Positions 12,911 to 26,062 of a stretch of 64,000 nucleotides of DNA are shown one piece after another. The stretch is taken from NCBI GenBank assembly GCA_033032175.1, contig CM065308.1, positions 22,808,952 through 22,872,951 of the forward strand, read 5' to 3'. Made by a program: the position numbers and the translations under genes. This DNA comes from Saturnia japonica. Its lineage: Eukaryota; Arthropoda; Insecta; Lepidoptera; Saturniidae. Numbering within the stretch: position 1 is the stretch's first letter; each line of letters begins with the position of its first letter. A model generated the notes under the pieces. The model was not told where the DNA came from. It searched no databases and saw nothing but the letters and a program-made list of their open reading frames with translations.

Positions 12911-13679
12911 AAAGACTTTTTACAGAATCTACGTTAAGCGTAACGCTTCCACTCTAACCTTCCTTGTACTAATCTAAAGTAAAAGCCTAGAACTCAGTAA
13001 CAACACTGAATACTTACAACTCAGCATATCATGCGGGTGTTAGCCTGAGGAAAACTATTTTCTAATTGAAAATCTGTCACCAAACTTATATTCCACCGTT
13101 CTGACTACTCTTTCTTTTCTAAGCTTAGTGAGTTTACCTTCGAGCTCATCGTCACCACTATTAAAAATATTTTTAGTACAGAAGAGTGACAGTTCAAGTT
13201 ATAATAATATATATCCCGAACACAGTGTAACGAAAGCGAGTGCAGTGGTGCGGCGCGGCGCCCTGGGACCCGGGACCAGCGTCCGGGCCTCCGCGCTTCG
13301 GGGTCAAAGCAATGCGTTTTTACATAACTCTATGACAATATTTATTGCGCATTTGCGTGTCTCTCAATAATATAATTCACTGCGATTACCATTCCTGATT
13401 GAAATTTATATTAATTAATAAGCGTAGTCTGTATCTATCTAGTTTGTTAGGCAATAGTTACTAGTTATATCAATACAATAAAGTAGGTAGCGAAACTATT
13501 TTGTTATTAATGTGGGGTCTTTGCCGCGGTCGCCAAGAGGACTACATGAAGTAATAATAAATCTATACAATTAATCAAATTGAAGTGTCTGAGTGTAATG
13601 TCAAAATAACAGCTTTTTACTAAATGCATATGAAAGTATATACGACACCCATAACAAACAACTTATTTTTTAAATTATT

Positions 13680-14088
13680 ATCGGTCTGTCTGTCTGTTTG
13701 TTTTGGGTAATCTCCGAAACGGTTGGACCTATATTGATGGGACTTTCACTAGTAGATAGCTAAATTTATAGGGAGTAACTTAGGTTACTTTTATTTTAGA
13801 AAAAGAAATAGGGTTCCGCACAAATAAAAATAAACTGGTCATGGTGCATCAATTCGCGCGCTTAAATGTCTTACGCTGAGTAAACCATAAAAGATATAGC
13901 AAATCAATGTACTAAACAATTGTAGACTTTAAAATGATCTACAAAAAAGTAAGCGAGAGTATACATCTATCTTCTAAAGAACACCCAAAATAAGCATTTT
14001 TGTCTTTAAAATAGCCGGGAGTAGGGGAGCAAGATTCGCGCGGGCATTCTGTAGTCCACGTGAGCGAAGCCGAGGGCACAGCTAGTCA
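13680..14088 (-). repeat. Dispersed repeat family Y, reversed copy
   Basis: On the - strand it begins ACTAGCTGTGCCCTCGGCTT and passes through ATGGTTTACTCAGCGTAAG. It ends GGTCCAACCGTTTCGGAGAT followed by ACAGACAGACAGACCG. The 38842-39420 copy runs the other way with the same landmarks in order. This architecture (variable head, conserved 'accgtttcggagatta' block, ACAGACAGAC end) is common in lepidopteran introns. It has no coding capacity and I cannot assign a class. Confidence 0.7.
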
Positions 14089-15245
14089 GTTAATAAAATA
14101 AATAAATCATAATTATACGTCCTTACGACTTTATTAATCGTTTCTTGTAGTTAATACGAGATTAAAATGTTATATTTATAGTGAGAATAATAGAATTGTT
14201 CCAAGCGTTGACATAATAATAAACAGGCTGGCTTTACTGAGAGCTGCGAGGGTCACGAGGGTCGTGAGGGTCGCGCGCCCAGGCCTAGGGTTCTTTCTAT
14301 AAATTGGATTTAAACATTGTGAATTACCATTGTTTGATTCGCGGGTTGGTCAAACGGGGACGATTTATGGAGTGTCCGAGTCCCTCCCGCGGGACCACTG
14401 GGATGACGGGAGCCGGACGGACGGACCTAAACACCTCGCCGCGCCGCGCCGCACTCTTTCACGGGACCTCGCGATTTACTGCGCACCCTTTCCCACTGAT
14501 AGCGCTCCATTAGGGCTGGCTTTTTCAAATTGATATAACTATTTACCTATAACATGTTTTTTTGATGAAATAGTAAAATTAATACACTTATCCGTTATAT
14601 ATTAGTGTATAATTACGTGTAATATCTTAAATTACCTGACTATACCTTTTTCATGTTGAAGCAGATTGCTTGCATCTCCTTTCATAATCCACGGTATTAC
14701 AATTTATTGTTCCAGGATTCGAATTTGCATTCATATAACTATATCACCCATCCGCTTCGCTGAGCGTAAGTTTTATCTTATATGGTTATATATCTTATTC
14801 TACAACATAATCTATTTCCATGTCAAATGTACTTTCACATCCATAATGTGATATTAAATTGATTGAATAGTTACTTATTTGATTTATTCTCGGATCGTTT
14901 TATATTCTTGTATAACTGTGTTTAAGTACTAACTCTTAGTGCTTTTTAATTGTGTTTTACGTTAGAACTTGTAATAAAACTGAGTTTCTACTAGTTTACA
15001 GCGGTCGTAATTTTTACATTATTAAATTTTAGTTTCTTCTGAATGTTTTATTTGTAATATTGCATAATGAAATACTTTTTATGTACTTATATTTAAATCA
15101 CTAGACAAAATACTGTTTGCAAAATTGAACATCTTAAAGATTTATTTACGATGCTGCCCGTTGTCATACTCTTCAATTCGTTAGTATTATTAATGGGCAC
15201 GTAATTTAAATATATAAATAAGGTAGCGTTCACACGAGCGCAACA

Positions 15246-15304
15246 GCCCTACACTGCTGCTACTAGACGCGCGCCGCGCTGCGCCACGCCGTACAGTGTA
15301 GGGC
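15246..15304. repeat. 11-bp perfect inverted repeat around a CpG-rich loop
   Basis: GCCCTACACTG at 15246-15256 pairs perfectly with CAGTGTAGGGC at 15294-15304. The 37-bp loop contains GACGCGCGCCGCGCTGCGCC. It sits in a CpG-rich patch (about 15225-15470) inside intron 1. No target duplication or coding context is evident. Confidence 0.7.
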
Positions 15305-18300
15305 ACCTGACCCCACTTTAAATACAAACCAACCCCGTTTATACCCCATTCGGTTAATGCGATGCTATCTCTTACAAGGTCGATAAGAATGGATTCTATT
15401 AGGAGGCCGTCCTCGACCCCTCAGCCACCGCCAGCGACCAATCCTATCCAGCTCGACTCCCGCATTCTAATATCACTTTTTATGCTGATTGATTTTTAAA
15501 AGTAAACTATACAGGGTGCATGTGCCCAGGGTGCGCTTGGTTAATAATGTGTGTATATTCTAGATGAAGTGGAATTAAATTTACAGACTACGTACTAAAT
15601 TCTATGCAGTACCTAATATAGCTGTTAATTTTACTTCGTTAGTTGACATCACAAAAGCTTTTGCCAGCGTCAATGTTCCAGTTTTATAATTATCATTGAA
15701 TTCGATGTTGTTATCTTCTGCTTCTAAGGATCTGAACTTCAAGCGAATTAAAACAAACAAAATGATAGAGCATTCAACAATTAACATGACTTTTTAACAT
15801 TTATTTGAGAGTACAAGTGGATTTCAGTTTTATTTCTTTCACAGTTTTTTACAAATTACGACATCATTCATTTTAAGGTTTTTATTTTTTCAATCAATTT
15901 TCTGTCACCAAAGTTTATATTTGTCACCAATAATTATTTATAATTATATAATTATGATATTAGTGAAATATGTATCAAATGGGAGATGATAAAACCGGAG
16001 AATTTGATCAAATTCCTAACCTAGATGATCAGTTCACGGAACATGTGGCCGCGTTAGGTTAGGGTTCACTTGAGATAAGAAACAGATACTAAAAAGTGCG
16101 TGCGTACAAAGCACACAGCTCAGAAGTGAAACTTCATTGGCAAACTCATTTTTAAATCTCGTTTAGATTTATACTAATCTAAAGCTTTACATTTCTGAGA
16201 CTTAGAGTTTGGGAAAAAGGAAGATATATTAGGAATTTCATTAATTTCATTTTCATTAAAATATTAAATTCTTAAATGACGAGTGGAAAATTAAAATGCC
16301 ACATGTTATTTGTAAATATTAAAACTTCCTAACCTTCAAACGAATTCACATAAAAAAATGTATATTAACAAAAAGATAACAAATATATTACTTACTCTAA
16401 ACAAGTGCTTATAGTACGAAATCCGGCTGCAAAATAGTGCACTCATCGAGTGTTTGCTAAAAACCAAATTTTTACGCATATTTATGATTAGGAAAATATA
16501 CATCTACCAGGTTGTCTATTAAAATATGGCCGCTAGTATTTCTAATAAAATTATTGTTAATTGATTTTTTCGGAAAAAACTTCGTTCACTTATTTTTTTA
16601 ATATAATATCGTCCACTTCACGGCAATATATTATGTATATACAGACTGAAAAATTATGGTTGCCGTTGTGCACTTGGCCGTATCACATTTATATGTTCAT
16701 AACGTACCTTTATTATTTATATATCAAATGAAAACTTTTTTCTGTTTATTATGATATACGGTTGCTTAATTAAATCTGGCCGCAAATAAGGGTTGCCGCT
16801 AAATTTCCTCAATATAGACTATAAAATGCAAAAAAAACAGGCAGTCATAAGGACTGCCGACAAAAGTGAAAACTCAATCTTGAATTTTGAAATCAGTTAT
16901 AATCTGAATTATTGCAGAGCATGTCGGTGACGGGAACCCATAAGTTTTTCCGCTACCAAAAATCTGTCAACGCGCTAAAGTAGTTTTCACTTCAAAAATT
17001 TCAATTTGTTCATTAGATTAGGTACTTCAAACAAACCTACTCTTGAATTTTATAATATTTTAATTATCATGCTGTGAATTCAATAACCGAATTTCTGGTT
17101 AAATAACCTTCGTGGTTAATCATAACTAAGTAACCAAGGTTCTAAAGAAATTAAAACCTTCCAAAAGTTCCGAGAGTTTATGAGTATTTAATAATTTTAT
17201 TATTAAAACAATAATTTAGGAAGTGTAAACTTTTTGTAATATATCTGTTATGTGGTAATATGCGTCACATAAAATAATCTGAAGAACAACTGCATTATTA
17301 CGAGAACCAGAGTGGCCTTTTTGCTTTATCGATAAATTCACCTACTAATATATTCATAAGTAGTCTAATAATGGCCTAAAGTTATTAAATTTCATGTTAG
17401 TCTCACGTAAATAACTTTTGGCCGTTGTGGTTTTGTAAAAGCACATTTTTAGATTACGAATATGTTAATAAGTGAATTTATGGAAAAAAGTAGATAGATC
17501 AGTGTGGTTCTCGTGGCTATCGGCAGTGGAACCTCGTGTAATTCACTTGAATACGAAATAACTTAGTGAATGTTTAGAGGTAATTCGAGTGATTACGTAG
17601 GCGCGGTACGTGTCGGTGCTCGCCGCCGTCGCCGCTCCAGCCTCTCAAACCACAGCTTCCGAAGGCCATGAGCCAGTGCGATAGATTCCTATAAAATTAC
17701 TTTGGTGATACACATTGCGGCGCGGCGTGGCATTTTCTCTCAGTCTTATGTTGAGGTTGTCGCGGTCGTTTTTAATAAAATACAATCTATTCGCACTTGA
17801 TGGGCGAGTGAATCATAGTTAAGTTTATTACAGTTGTAACCTACTGTTGGTTATTTTTTAATTATAATGTTTTGTTGCTATGTAATCGCATGCATGCATA
17901 AATTCCAGAGTTCCGTTGACGTGTCCGCGGATCCCTAAAACGTTTTATTTCACAACGGTCACTTGACAATGCTTTCAACAGACAATGAGAGTGGACAGCT
18001 GTGTCCATGTAAAATTTACAGAATTACCGGTTTATCATGATCTCTTGTTCGTATCAGTACCCGTACTCAGTGGGTGTTTAGATAGATTTGACGATTATTA
18101 GGACATGCAACTAATTTATAGATTTTTATACAATCCAGCTGATTTGTGAAGACATCTGGCTCGTGTCACTACAGTATAGTAGAAGGGGACCTTTGCAAAT
18201 TTGACAGGTAATGTGAAATGTAGGTGTGATTTTATTAACAGTGGGTGTGCTGCATTATTGTGTTTCTCTCTCGTTTTTATTCCTACGGATACAATATGTC

Positions 18301-20045
18301 CGGCTCAGGTACGGGCTTCACAAAATCGGACGGTTAGCGTGTCCGCCTTGCTGCCTCACTGTATGTTCTACGTCATTTGCTTTATTGTCGGACACTTAAT
18401 ACGTTAACAGTTGGGCGTAGTTTCGTGACAGTGATCACCTGATCACTGAATGACGTACGACGTACGACACAGGATCGGTGTGCTTAGTGTGAGTTTTACA
18501 ACTAATTGTAGTTTACGTAACTTTTTCGTCAGCGTTAGAAACGCCAAACTGTTCGGCAAGGTTAATTCTTATGTTGGCTACTCTGTAGCGTGTATGATTC
18601 TACGACCAAGTTGAAAAACCGACTTCAACAGTATTCACGTATTGGGTAGATGCATAGAGTAATAAAGTTCGCTCTACTCTAACACGCCGAGTTCATAATT
18701 CTATGGGTAGATGAATACTGAATTTGGTTGAGTTTTAGATAGCCATGTCTAATTTTTTTTACTTTGTTGATGTGTTTCGTGGAGATAAAAATATTAAATA
18801 ATAAAGACAAGTATATCGCAACTTGATATAGTGATGACTTTTATGGAGTATTTTTTTATTTGGATAACTTTATAATTAGGCTAAATATTAAATTTCGCGA
18901 TATGGAAACAAATAGTTTTTGAATTATTTTTTAATAGGGGTTTTTTTAAAATATGACAATACATAATTATATATCAGTTCTAAACAGTTGTAATAAAATG
19001 AATATAGATAAAAATGTTTATGTATTATATGATATTTTCGTAAATTATTTTGTTTTATTAATAGATAAACATTGCTTATTATTTCTATAGATATAAAATT
19101 TAATTTAAAATGTCGTTTTATTTTTCTTTACGTGTTGTTTTTAGTTTTTTGAACAATTATTGTTTGGTTTACGACTTTCGACTGTTTTCGATAAATATAA
19201 ATACGATTTCAATATTATGTGCCGTTTTAAGTGTTACATATAATTTTAATATAATTACAATAATCATTTAAATATATAAATAAAATATATAATATAATAA
19301 TATAATTATAAGTATAATTTAGCGGTAATATTCCTTAAGTTAGGTTTGAACTGTAATCACAAATAATATAATATAATATAGAACACATCGTGCAAAGATA
19401 TCAATTCCTAAACCATGTATCCGAGTTCATTAATTAGATCAAATATCGCATGAAAATATTCTAGTATTTTTTAAAATATTTAATGCATTCATCTTGAGTA
19501 CTGGCAAAAGAAAGAAGCCTCCAAGAAAAATAAAGTCTCCGAGTGACCATTGCCATACATTTTAATTAATCAGTATAACAACTTTTGACTTCTCTCACTA
19601 CAAAAACCCAAGTGAATGACTCTACTATCACGTCAGCGTCTGTTTATTATTCGAACTGTCAAAATGTGCCCAACTTGTAACTCACATTCGCATAGCATTG
19701 CCATACATATGCAAACGTCAACTGCGTAGTAAGTGTATCGTTTGTCGCTAACTATTTAGTAAACAACAAATTTTGCACTCGCATATTATTTTTCGTAATC
19801 TATCCCCAAATACGTTGTTCGTTTCTCCATACAAATGACACGTTAACGCAAACGTGATATTGATAGTTAAAAATTCACACTAGGCACACGGGTAATAAAA
19901 CGTTGATGACCTATCTAAATGAAATTTCAAAAAAATTTTAGTTATTTTGAGCGCTGGATATTATTTTTCCACGGGTCTTCACATTTCGTTTCCTACTTGT
20001 ATTTTATTATTAGTAAATTAATATTAGTTTAACCTGTTGAATAAA

Positions 20046-20393
20046 TCATTATATTAATACGTGAAGCAAAAACTTTCTACCCCTTTTAAGCGTATTGCGT
20101 GGACGGAAGACAGTGATATTTGGCATGGTTAAAGTTTATATGGAGAAGGAGTGCAGAAAGCTAAAATTTATCTATAGTATCTGTTACTAATATATTAAAT
20201 AAAATAAATTTATACTACCCGACCAGTGCCATTGAACTTTAGACACCCAAAATATTGACATTGTCACTAAATGGAAAAGTGACAGCAAGTGATATAATAT
20301 TCATTGTTTAGGTTCAGACTGCAAATGTCAAAAAGAAAATAGTCTATGATTAAAAAGTCGCTGGTCAAATTTAGATCATTGGGCAACCGCTAG
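20046..20393 (+). mobile_element. Non-autonomous Helitron, copy C
   Basis: Starts TCATTATATTAATACGTGAA after a host A and ends GGGCAACCGCTAG before a host T. This shows the expected TC start and CTRR end exactly. Length is 348 bp with no coding capacity. It aligns over its whole length with the copies at 5704 and 37259. Confidence 0.85.
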
Positions 20394-20469
20394 TAATAAT
20401 TAAAACGATAATTTGCGTGATGCGTCGCGTCGCATCGCGTTTATTTACGTGATGAAAATTATAAAAGAC

Positions 20470-20528
20470 TTTCCACCTTCCTTCCACCTTCCCCTTCCCC
20501 CTCCCGCTCACCCTCCCCCTCCCCCCCG
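20470..20528. repeat. Pyrimidine-rich tract
   Basis: About 55 bases almost entirely C and T (CCTTCC, CCCCTCCC and similar blocks) next to the Helitron and 340 bp upstream of exon 2. It could slip or form unusual structure. It is too far from the acceptor to be its polypyrimidine tract. Confidence 0.6.
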
Positions 20529-20868
20529 CCGGGACTAGACTGCTAGACCGAGCCGGTCTGATTTCCGAATAAATAATGTGCAAATGTTTTAACAATTATA
20601 GAATCCATATAAACTAGGAGTTTAGTTGTACTTGCAGACGCAGGACAAAATGAAGCGCAATGCGATCGCGGTACTGCATACTTGTAGAGCTTTACACGCT
20701 AACAAACTACGAGAACTGGGTGATATTTTTACTTCCTATAGAAATATTGTTTTTTTTTTTGTTATTAATTTTGTAATGTCTATATACAGTTAAGACTGTC
20801 TTAATTTCTGTAGTTAAGGTGATTGAAAAAGTCTAACTGTGATTACATGTAATCTTTTGTTGTTGCAG

Positions 20869-20928
20869 TGACCGGGCGTGCTGACGTCACCAGCTTCTTC
20901 AACACGCAGATGGTGCTCGACCTTAACG
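20869..20928 (+). CDS. Second coding exon of the same gene
   Basis: A 60-bp exon between a good acceptor (TTTTGTTGTTGCAG|TG) and a near-consensus donor (AACG|GTAAGT at 20929). With the G carried over from 2689 it reads VTGRADVTSFFNTQMVLDLN and leaves one base, so it enters and leaves in phase 1. It is GC-richer than its surroundings and fully open. Matching phase, strong splice sites and coding-like composition support it as a real exon. Because it is a multiple of 3 and phase-neutral, skipping it would keep the frame. No domain is recognisable. Confidence 0.65.
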
Positions 20929-21144
20929 GTAAGTGAATAAGGTGCACATACGCTCGCACTGCCCCATGTTCTCTCATTTGAATATTACGGAAGGCGATCT
21001 TGGAATACCCGAATTATATAATTATGTTTTTGTGCGACGCGGGGGTGAGGTGCGGCGCGGGGTGTCGCGGCGGTTGCGACCGGACCTCGGTTATACAGAA
21101 ACCTCACCTATTGTAATGTACATTACTCGTATGTGTGTAATGAT

Positions 21145-21262
21145 GTGTGTAGGTAGCTAAGTGATTGCAAATGCAGTGTCACCTGTATGGCGCGGGCGGC
21201 TGCCAGACTCGAGGGTTTCACACCGAGGAACGGACCTAGGCTTGAGTTGCCGCGAGAGAGGG
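21145..21262 (-). mobile_element. Head fragment of the GC-rich poly(A) retroposon
   Basis: Shares about 110 bp with 42343-42452, including GTAGGTAGCTAAGTGAT, AGGGTTTCACACCGAGGAAC and GGACCTAGGCTTG. In the complete element at 41863-42470 this is the end opposite the poly(A), that is the 5' head. Here the body and tail are missing. The match fades at GAGAGAGGGAGGTC. Confidence 0.7.
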
Positions 21263-21325
21263 AGGTCGCGGCGGTGTCGGCGTCCGTAACACAATAGTAT
21301 CAACAGCATTGCACTCGCCCGAGAC

Positions 21326-21366
21326 GTGCAGTGTGGCGCAGTGTCGCGCAGTGTCGCGCAGTGTGG
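21326..21366. repeat. 10-bp tandem repeat, about four copies
   Basis: Units of the type GCAGTGTSGC follow one another in a CpG-rich patch about 400 bp after exon 2. The local open frame (21326-21721) is a by-product of high GC and the repeat, and I do not call it a gene. Confidence 0.7.
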
Positions 21367-22352
21367 AGCCGAGGTACACGGGACACCGAAACAAAACGAC
21401 TTAATTAAATTAATACAAATTCACGGGCGACGCCAGTTTTTGTCGTTCGTTCGTCGGAACCGAGACATTTCTAATTTTCGTCTAAATTCATTTTTTACTC
21501 GCGTTAATTACGCCATGAATGGGTCAGCTCGAGTAAAAAGCGTCGCACGGCGGCGGCGCGGTGCGGCGCGGCGTCACGGCCCGACCGTGCAGCGCCGCGC
21601 GCCTTTGTGTTGCGCGTCTGTGCGCGTGCTTCACGGAACTCAGCACCGGCAATACTATTTTATTCAAATCGAGGAAAGAATAACGCCAATCTGTTCGTCT
21701 GTGTCTGTACCTCCTCTGTGAGTGTGTCCACTGTCAACTATGTCCCGCACTCCCGTAGCGGTTTATTTGTGTTTCCTCATAGTCACCTAGTAATTACATT
21801 AGATAACTTGTATTGTTCATTTCTGTCTGTGAATCTGCCGCGCGCAGCCGCGCCGCTCTCACTTGTTAATTTGCTCATAAAATATATTTATAAGTATCAG
21901 TAAACACTTAGGTACTGTTGGTATCTACCGCGTGCCGGTTGCCGATAGGGTAATGCCAAATCATTAAAGGCAACATTCAAAATGAAAGCCTTAAATATTC
22001 GAAATTTCTGTCGGTTCGTATACTCCTGTGATTATTTACGTGTTTGAAGATTCTGATGTAACGGGTGCCGCGACACTGCGAGCCAGCATAACCTGGTTAT
22101 TAAAAACTTATTTCTATACATATATATTATGTAATTATGTAATATATTACGTACGTCAGAGACTTCCAGTATTTACTTATTGAATATTTTGCAAAGCTTG
22201 CTTGAACAAATCAATAATAATTGAGATCTTTTCTCTACAGAAATTTGCAAATAACAAACTTACAAATGTTAATAACAATATAGGATTATGTTTACGTATC
22301 ACGAGTTGTACGCGTGTTAATTTACTTGCTATTTATGAGATTATTTTAGGAG

Positions 22353-22671
22353 TTTTTGGCGGGATCTTGGTGACATGTTGCGGTTTTTATTTTTAATTCA
22401 TTAATTTAAGTTTTTTGACCCTACATTATGTAATAGTGCTGGCATTTTTGCATGATAGAGTTTGGTTGAAGTGCATAAGTGAAGTGGATTATAAATATAA
22501 AGTAACAGACATGCATTTTGGGATCTCACAAAAACTCTCTAGATCGTTCTAACAAGAGAGTCACCATCTTTTTAGACGCCACTTTGTATGAAATACCTAT
22601 TACTACGAAGACTTGAAAACTATGAACACTGGTAAGTGCTTCTTGCGGCGCCAAAACAAGAACAAGAAGAG
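22353..22671 (+). mobile_element. AAG-tailed retroposon, 22-kb copy
   Basis: Runs from TTTTTGGCGGGATCTTGGTG through GACCCTACATTATGTAATAG and CATGCATTTTGGGATCTCAC to GCGGCGCCAAAACAAG plus an AAG-rich tail. About 320 bp with no protein-coding potential. It matches the 28123-28455 copy end to end. Confidence 0.75.
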
Positions 22672-23072
22672 ATCATTTTACTGTTTAAAATCGAGTTCAA
22701 TTAAATAATTTATTATAAAATGTTGCTTGTGCAACAGACTCTGAGCCCGCCACGCCGCGCCTGGTCGCGGTTCTGTTCTTTTCAACTTGCGCGGCGTGTG
22801 GTGCGGCACGGGATGCGGTGCGGGGCGCTGCGGCTGCCGATGGGGACGAGACCGAGGAATTCTGTGAGAGCGACAATGTATCAGTACGCTAATGAAAGTT
22901 TTAATAAACGGTTATTCGAAACGATTAGACTACGCACGAAACGAATCCGACTGGCTCTAATGATTAACCCAATTCCATAATCCTAATCAAGTGGAATTAT
23001 TATTCACTATATTACTGAAATAACTGATATATTATTGAAAACGTTCAATGAAGGCACTTTATGTTCAACTAT

Positions 23073-23725
23073 TATAGCTGCGCCCCACGGTTTCACCCGT
23101 GTTAATTTTATCCGACAAACACCGCGCCGCGCCGCCAACGTACCCGTGTAGTCTATCATAATTATTCTTCTCGGAAGTACAAATAATTTTAATTTTTCAT
23201 TATTTCCTAAACTATGTGTCCAAATAGCACACTCTAAAGAGCAAAATTTTACTTCATAAATTTGTCTTTATGATGACGTAACTTTTGTTCGTAAGGATTA
23301 ATATGCCATGTCTAAAAATAATGCTTATAAATCACTTTTTAATTTTTAACAAATCTTTGTCACAAAATACCTTATTGTGGATTATGTACCTATATAGGTA
23401 TACGCTATCACTGACTTTTTTTAGATATACTAAGAACCAATGTTCTAGTAAAACATTGCATTTCCGTATCATTAACGATTACGCCAGCGCACGCGGTTAA
23501 AGCAGTTCGGGAGGGCTTCGATTTCCGACTTGTGTAACAAAAATCAATATTTAAGGCTATTTGAGAATCATAGCCTAATCTTAAATAGCCTATATTATTC
23601 CTTGAGAGTCTGGCTATCATATACAAAATGTATTTTTCGAATCCGACTAGTAGTTCCAGAGATTAGCGTGTTTAAACAAACAAACAAAAAATATAGCTTT
23701 TCCGCTTTATTATATTATAGTATAA
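23073..23725 (+). mobile_element. Dispersed retroposon-like repeat family X, longest copy
   Basis: Head ATAGCTGCGCCCCACGGTTT with CACCCGTGTTAAT. The middle has AAACTATGTGTCCAAATAGC. The end has TAGTTCCAGAGATTAGCGTG followed by an AAACAAACAAAC run and GCTTTATTATATTATAGTAT. Related copies are at 43266-43823 and 52600-53088. The 52.6-kb copy lacks the head but keeps the 3' end, a 5'-truncation pattern typical of LINE-mobilised elements. No RT is visible. Open frames inside it are shadows. Confidence 0.75.
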
Positions 23726-24323
23726 CTATAATTATGTGATATAAATATAATAATATCGTTGTTTTAGTTTCGTTAAGACACGCGACGTCGCTGTTGTTTT
23801 GAAGCTAGGACCATGTGTTAGTTATACGAGTAATACCTACGTACTTTTACTTACTCGTTTTGGAAATTAATCGTGAGGTAAGTAACCGTTCCGTAGCGTC
23901 GCGTCAACTGAAACTGAAACTAAAGAATCATTTACCGTTGCATAAGTTAACATTAGCACTTTTAGCAGTTAGTACATCGTTACTCGACACCAAGCGTGCA
24001 AACATGCAATAAGAATAATGCAAGCACAGCACTATACCGTAACTCTGTTGGTATCGGACGCCGTAAGCGAAGTCAACGCTTCTTCCTTCAGCATACTGAC
24101 TGCGAGCTCCGACCATCGTAACATTTATTAAATTATTATAAAGGGCGTATTTGAAACGTTTTCCTACATCACGCTTACTGTTGACGAGTGAATACTTCAT
24201 TACACAAGTAAAACGTATTCAGATGGTAATTTCATCATATTATCAGTCACAAAAAATATTGCAATATACACTATAATTAACAACCAAAATTAGTGTTTTT
24301 TATTAGTCTATGCCACGCTATAC

Positions 24324-24374
24324 CGTCACGTCACGTCACGTCACGTCACGTCACGTCACGTCACGTCACGTCAC
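24324..24374. repeat. (CGTCA)10 microsatellite
   Basis: Ten uninterrupted 5-bp units starting at 24324. On the - strand each unit contains TGACG, the half-site bound by CREB/ATF-type bZIP proteins, so this is a dense cluster of half-sites by sequence. No evidence of regulatory use is available here. Confidence 0.95.
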
Positions 24375-25721
24375 TTACACATAGTAAGTAGTAGGCACTG
24401 AGCTAGATACTTACACCTACTCAAGAGGTATCATTGTTATTATTATTACCCCCGAGCGACACGGCTATAGATGCACATACACTTCGCATCGCCTCATAAA
24501 TAATCAGAAATTTAATTTGTTTAGCTTTAATTATATCTAATTTAAATTACGGACTATATTCGTACGCTTTTGATTTTGAATTTTCTAAAAGAAAATCTAA
24601 GCTAACATATGTATAATTATATAAAAACTACAATGTACAAGTGATGTTCTCGATGAGCTGAGGGACTTATCAAGATTAATAACAAGTTATCGGAAATTTC
24701 TTAGCTAATTTTGTCTGCGACAGATTTACAGCAGTTTTCCACTTCCTACAACATAAAAACTTTAAATAGTAAATGAACAATAATAATAATTATGAAAAGT
24801 AATAAATAACAATAGTAATAAATACTTTCAAAATAATAATAATAAACAAAATATACTTAAAAAGCAATAAATAATTATACAATAAAATAATAATGGTTGG
24901 ACTTTAGACTATGTGCCGCTGAGTTTGGCATGGGAGAGGGAGAAAGGTTGCGGAAATAAATAGATTTTGAGTTTATTTTTTTTATTTTGAGGTTATATTG
25001 TCTAGGACTTATATATGAATTTCCAACAGATAATTATTTGTTTTTGGTCTGGTCTGATCTGTTTATGATCACAGTTCAAACTAAACCTGACCAATTTTAT
25101 CACCATAATGGCATAAATTTAATTTTAGTTGAAGTAAACAATATAATAATCTTTCAAAAAGTAACAAAAAAAATTATAGAAAAAAATTCCGGTCTTCGAA
25201 AATCTTAACCTATCAAAAAATAAATTTATGCCAACTACTTAGAACTGATGTTTGTATTGTCAGATTAACAAGAAATGCGATTTATGCATTTTTATTTCAC
25301 AAATAATATTTCCGCAATTTGAAATTTTATATTTAGCCCAATTATAAAGTGATATACATACCTGTAGAAAAAAAATTAAGTTTGCGCGGCGTGTGTCTGA
25401 AACTGAGCCAAAACAATAATAATAAAAGTAAGAATAAATAAGAAAAAAATCCTAATAACACTTAAAAAAAATTTGTAGTTTAAAACATTGTTGGATCATG
25501 TTGAGACACAGTATTTTACGAGGAATAAAAGTGTAAAGAATGCTACGCTGTTTCACTGACAAGTAGTAGTTACTTAGCCTGCGACTTTATTCTATTTAAA
25601 CAAACTTGACACACCTTTTCAATGTAATACTAGTTAAGTAGGCATACATTAATAATATATTATAGAAAAATACGTGTAAATGAGATGTCGGAGCACTTCT
25701 TTTAATTACGCGAGTCTCTCA

Positions 25722-25741
25722 TGAGAGAGAGAGAGAGAGAC
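25722..25741. repeat. GA microsatellite with CTCTCATGAGAG palindrome
   Basis: A (GA) run follows CTCTCATGAGAG, so a short palindrome opens the repeat. Nothing else notable is attached. Confidence 0.7.
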
Positions 25742-26022
25742 TTCCTCACTCGGTGGCGGAGTGACTCTGTCATCACAATAATAAGTCCATGCTTTAAACA
25801 AAAAGGTCGCGAATGTCGTGCCACTGAGCGCTGAGTGGGTGAACCAATCACCTGGAAAATAAATTAAATTAAAGCGAACACTCAAAGTCGATCAAAATTT
25901 TATTTTGCAATAAAAATCAAATCGAATTAGGTGTTAAAAAAAGTGTCGTCCCACGTCCGTGCCGGCGCGGCCGCGGCGGTCACTGCATTATCTAAGTGAT
26001 TGGATACATTACACGGCAGTTA

Positions 26023-26062
26023 GCGGCGGCGTTGGCGGCGTTGGCGGCGTTGGCGGCGCTCG
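26023..26062. repeat. GGCGGCGTT tandem repeat, about four copies
   Basis: 9-bp units in a CpG-rich patch. In the + frame they read as a Gly/Val-rich run inside a 94-codon frame (25959-26243) with no domain, no clear splice sites and repeat-driven openness. I leave it as a simple repeat. Confidence 0.85.

Larger units (their letters stand above)
2690..20868 (+). other. Intron 1 (18.2 kb)
   Basis: Bounded by donor GTCAGT at 2690 and acceptor TTTGTTGTTGCAG ending at 20868. It is AT-rich and full of mobile-element remnants, listed separately: Helitrons at 5704, 6434 and 20046, a LINE 3' end at 8294, an AAG-tailed retroposon at 10741, a LINE tail at 12745 and a reversed repeat at 13680. CpG-rich patches occur near 9690-9780, 13245-13310, 14240-14470, 15270-15470 and 17600-17660. 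They hold no exon I can support. Intervals 2690-5703, 6779-8293, 9313-10740, 11000-12744 and 14089-20045 otherwise hold no gene and no feature I can name. Confidence 0.6.

Noticed and set aside
16051..16064. Telomere-like GTTAGGTTAGGG
   Set aside because: Only about two TTAGG units. No array, so not an interstitial telomere repeat.
21326..21721. 131-codon + strand frame near exon 2
   Set aside because: Lies in a CpG-rich patch with a 10-bp tandem repeat. It is Arg/Ala-rich low complexity with no acceptor or domain. I treat it as a composition artefact.
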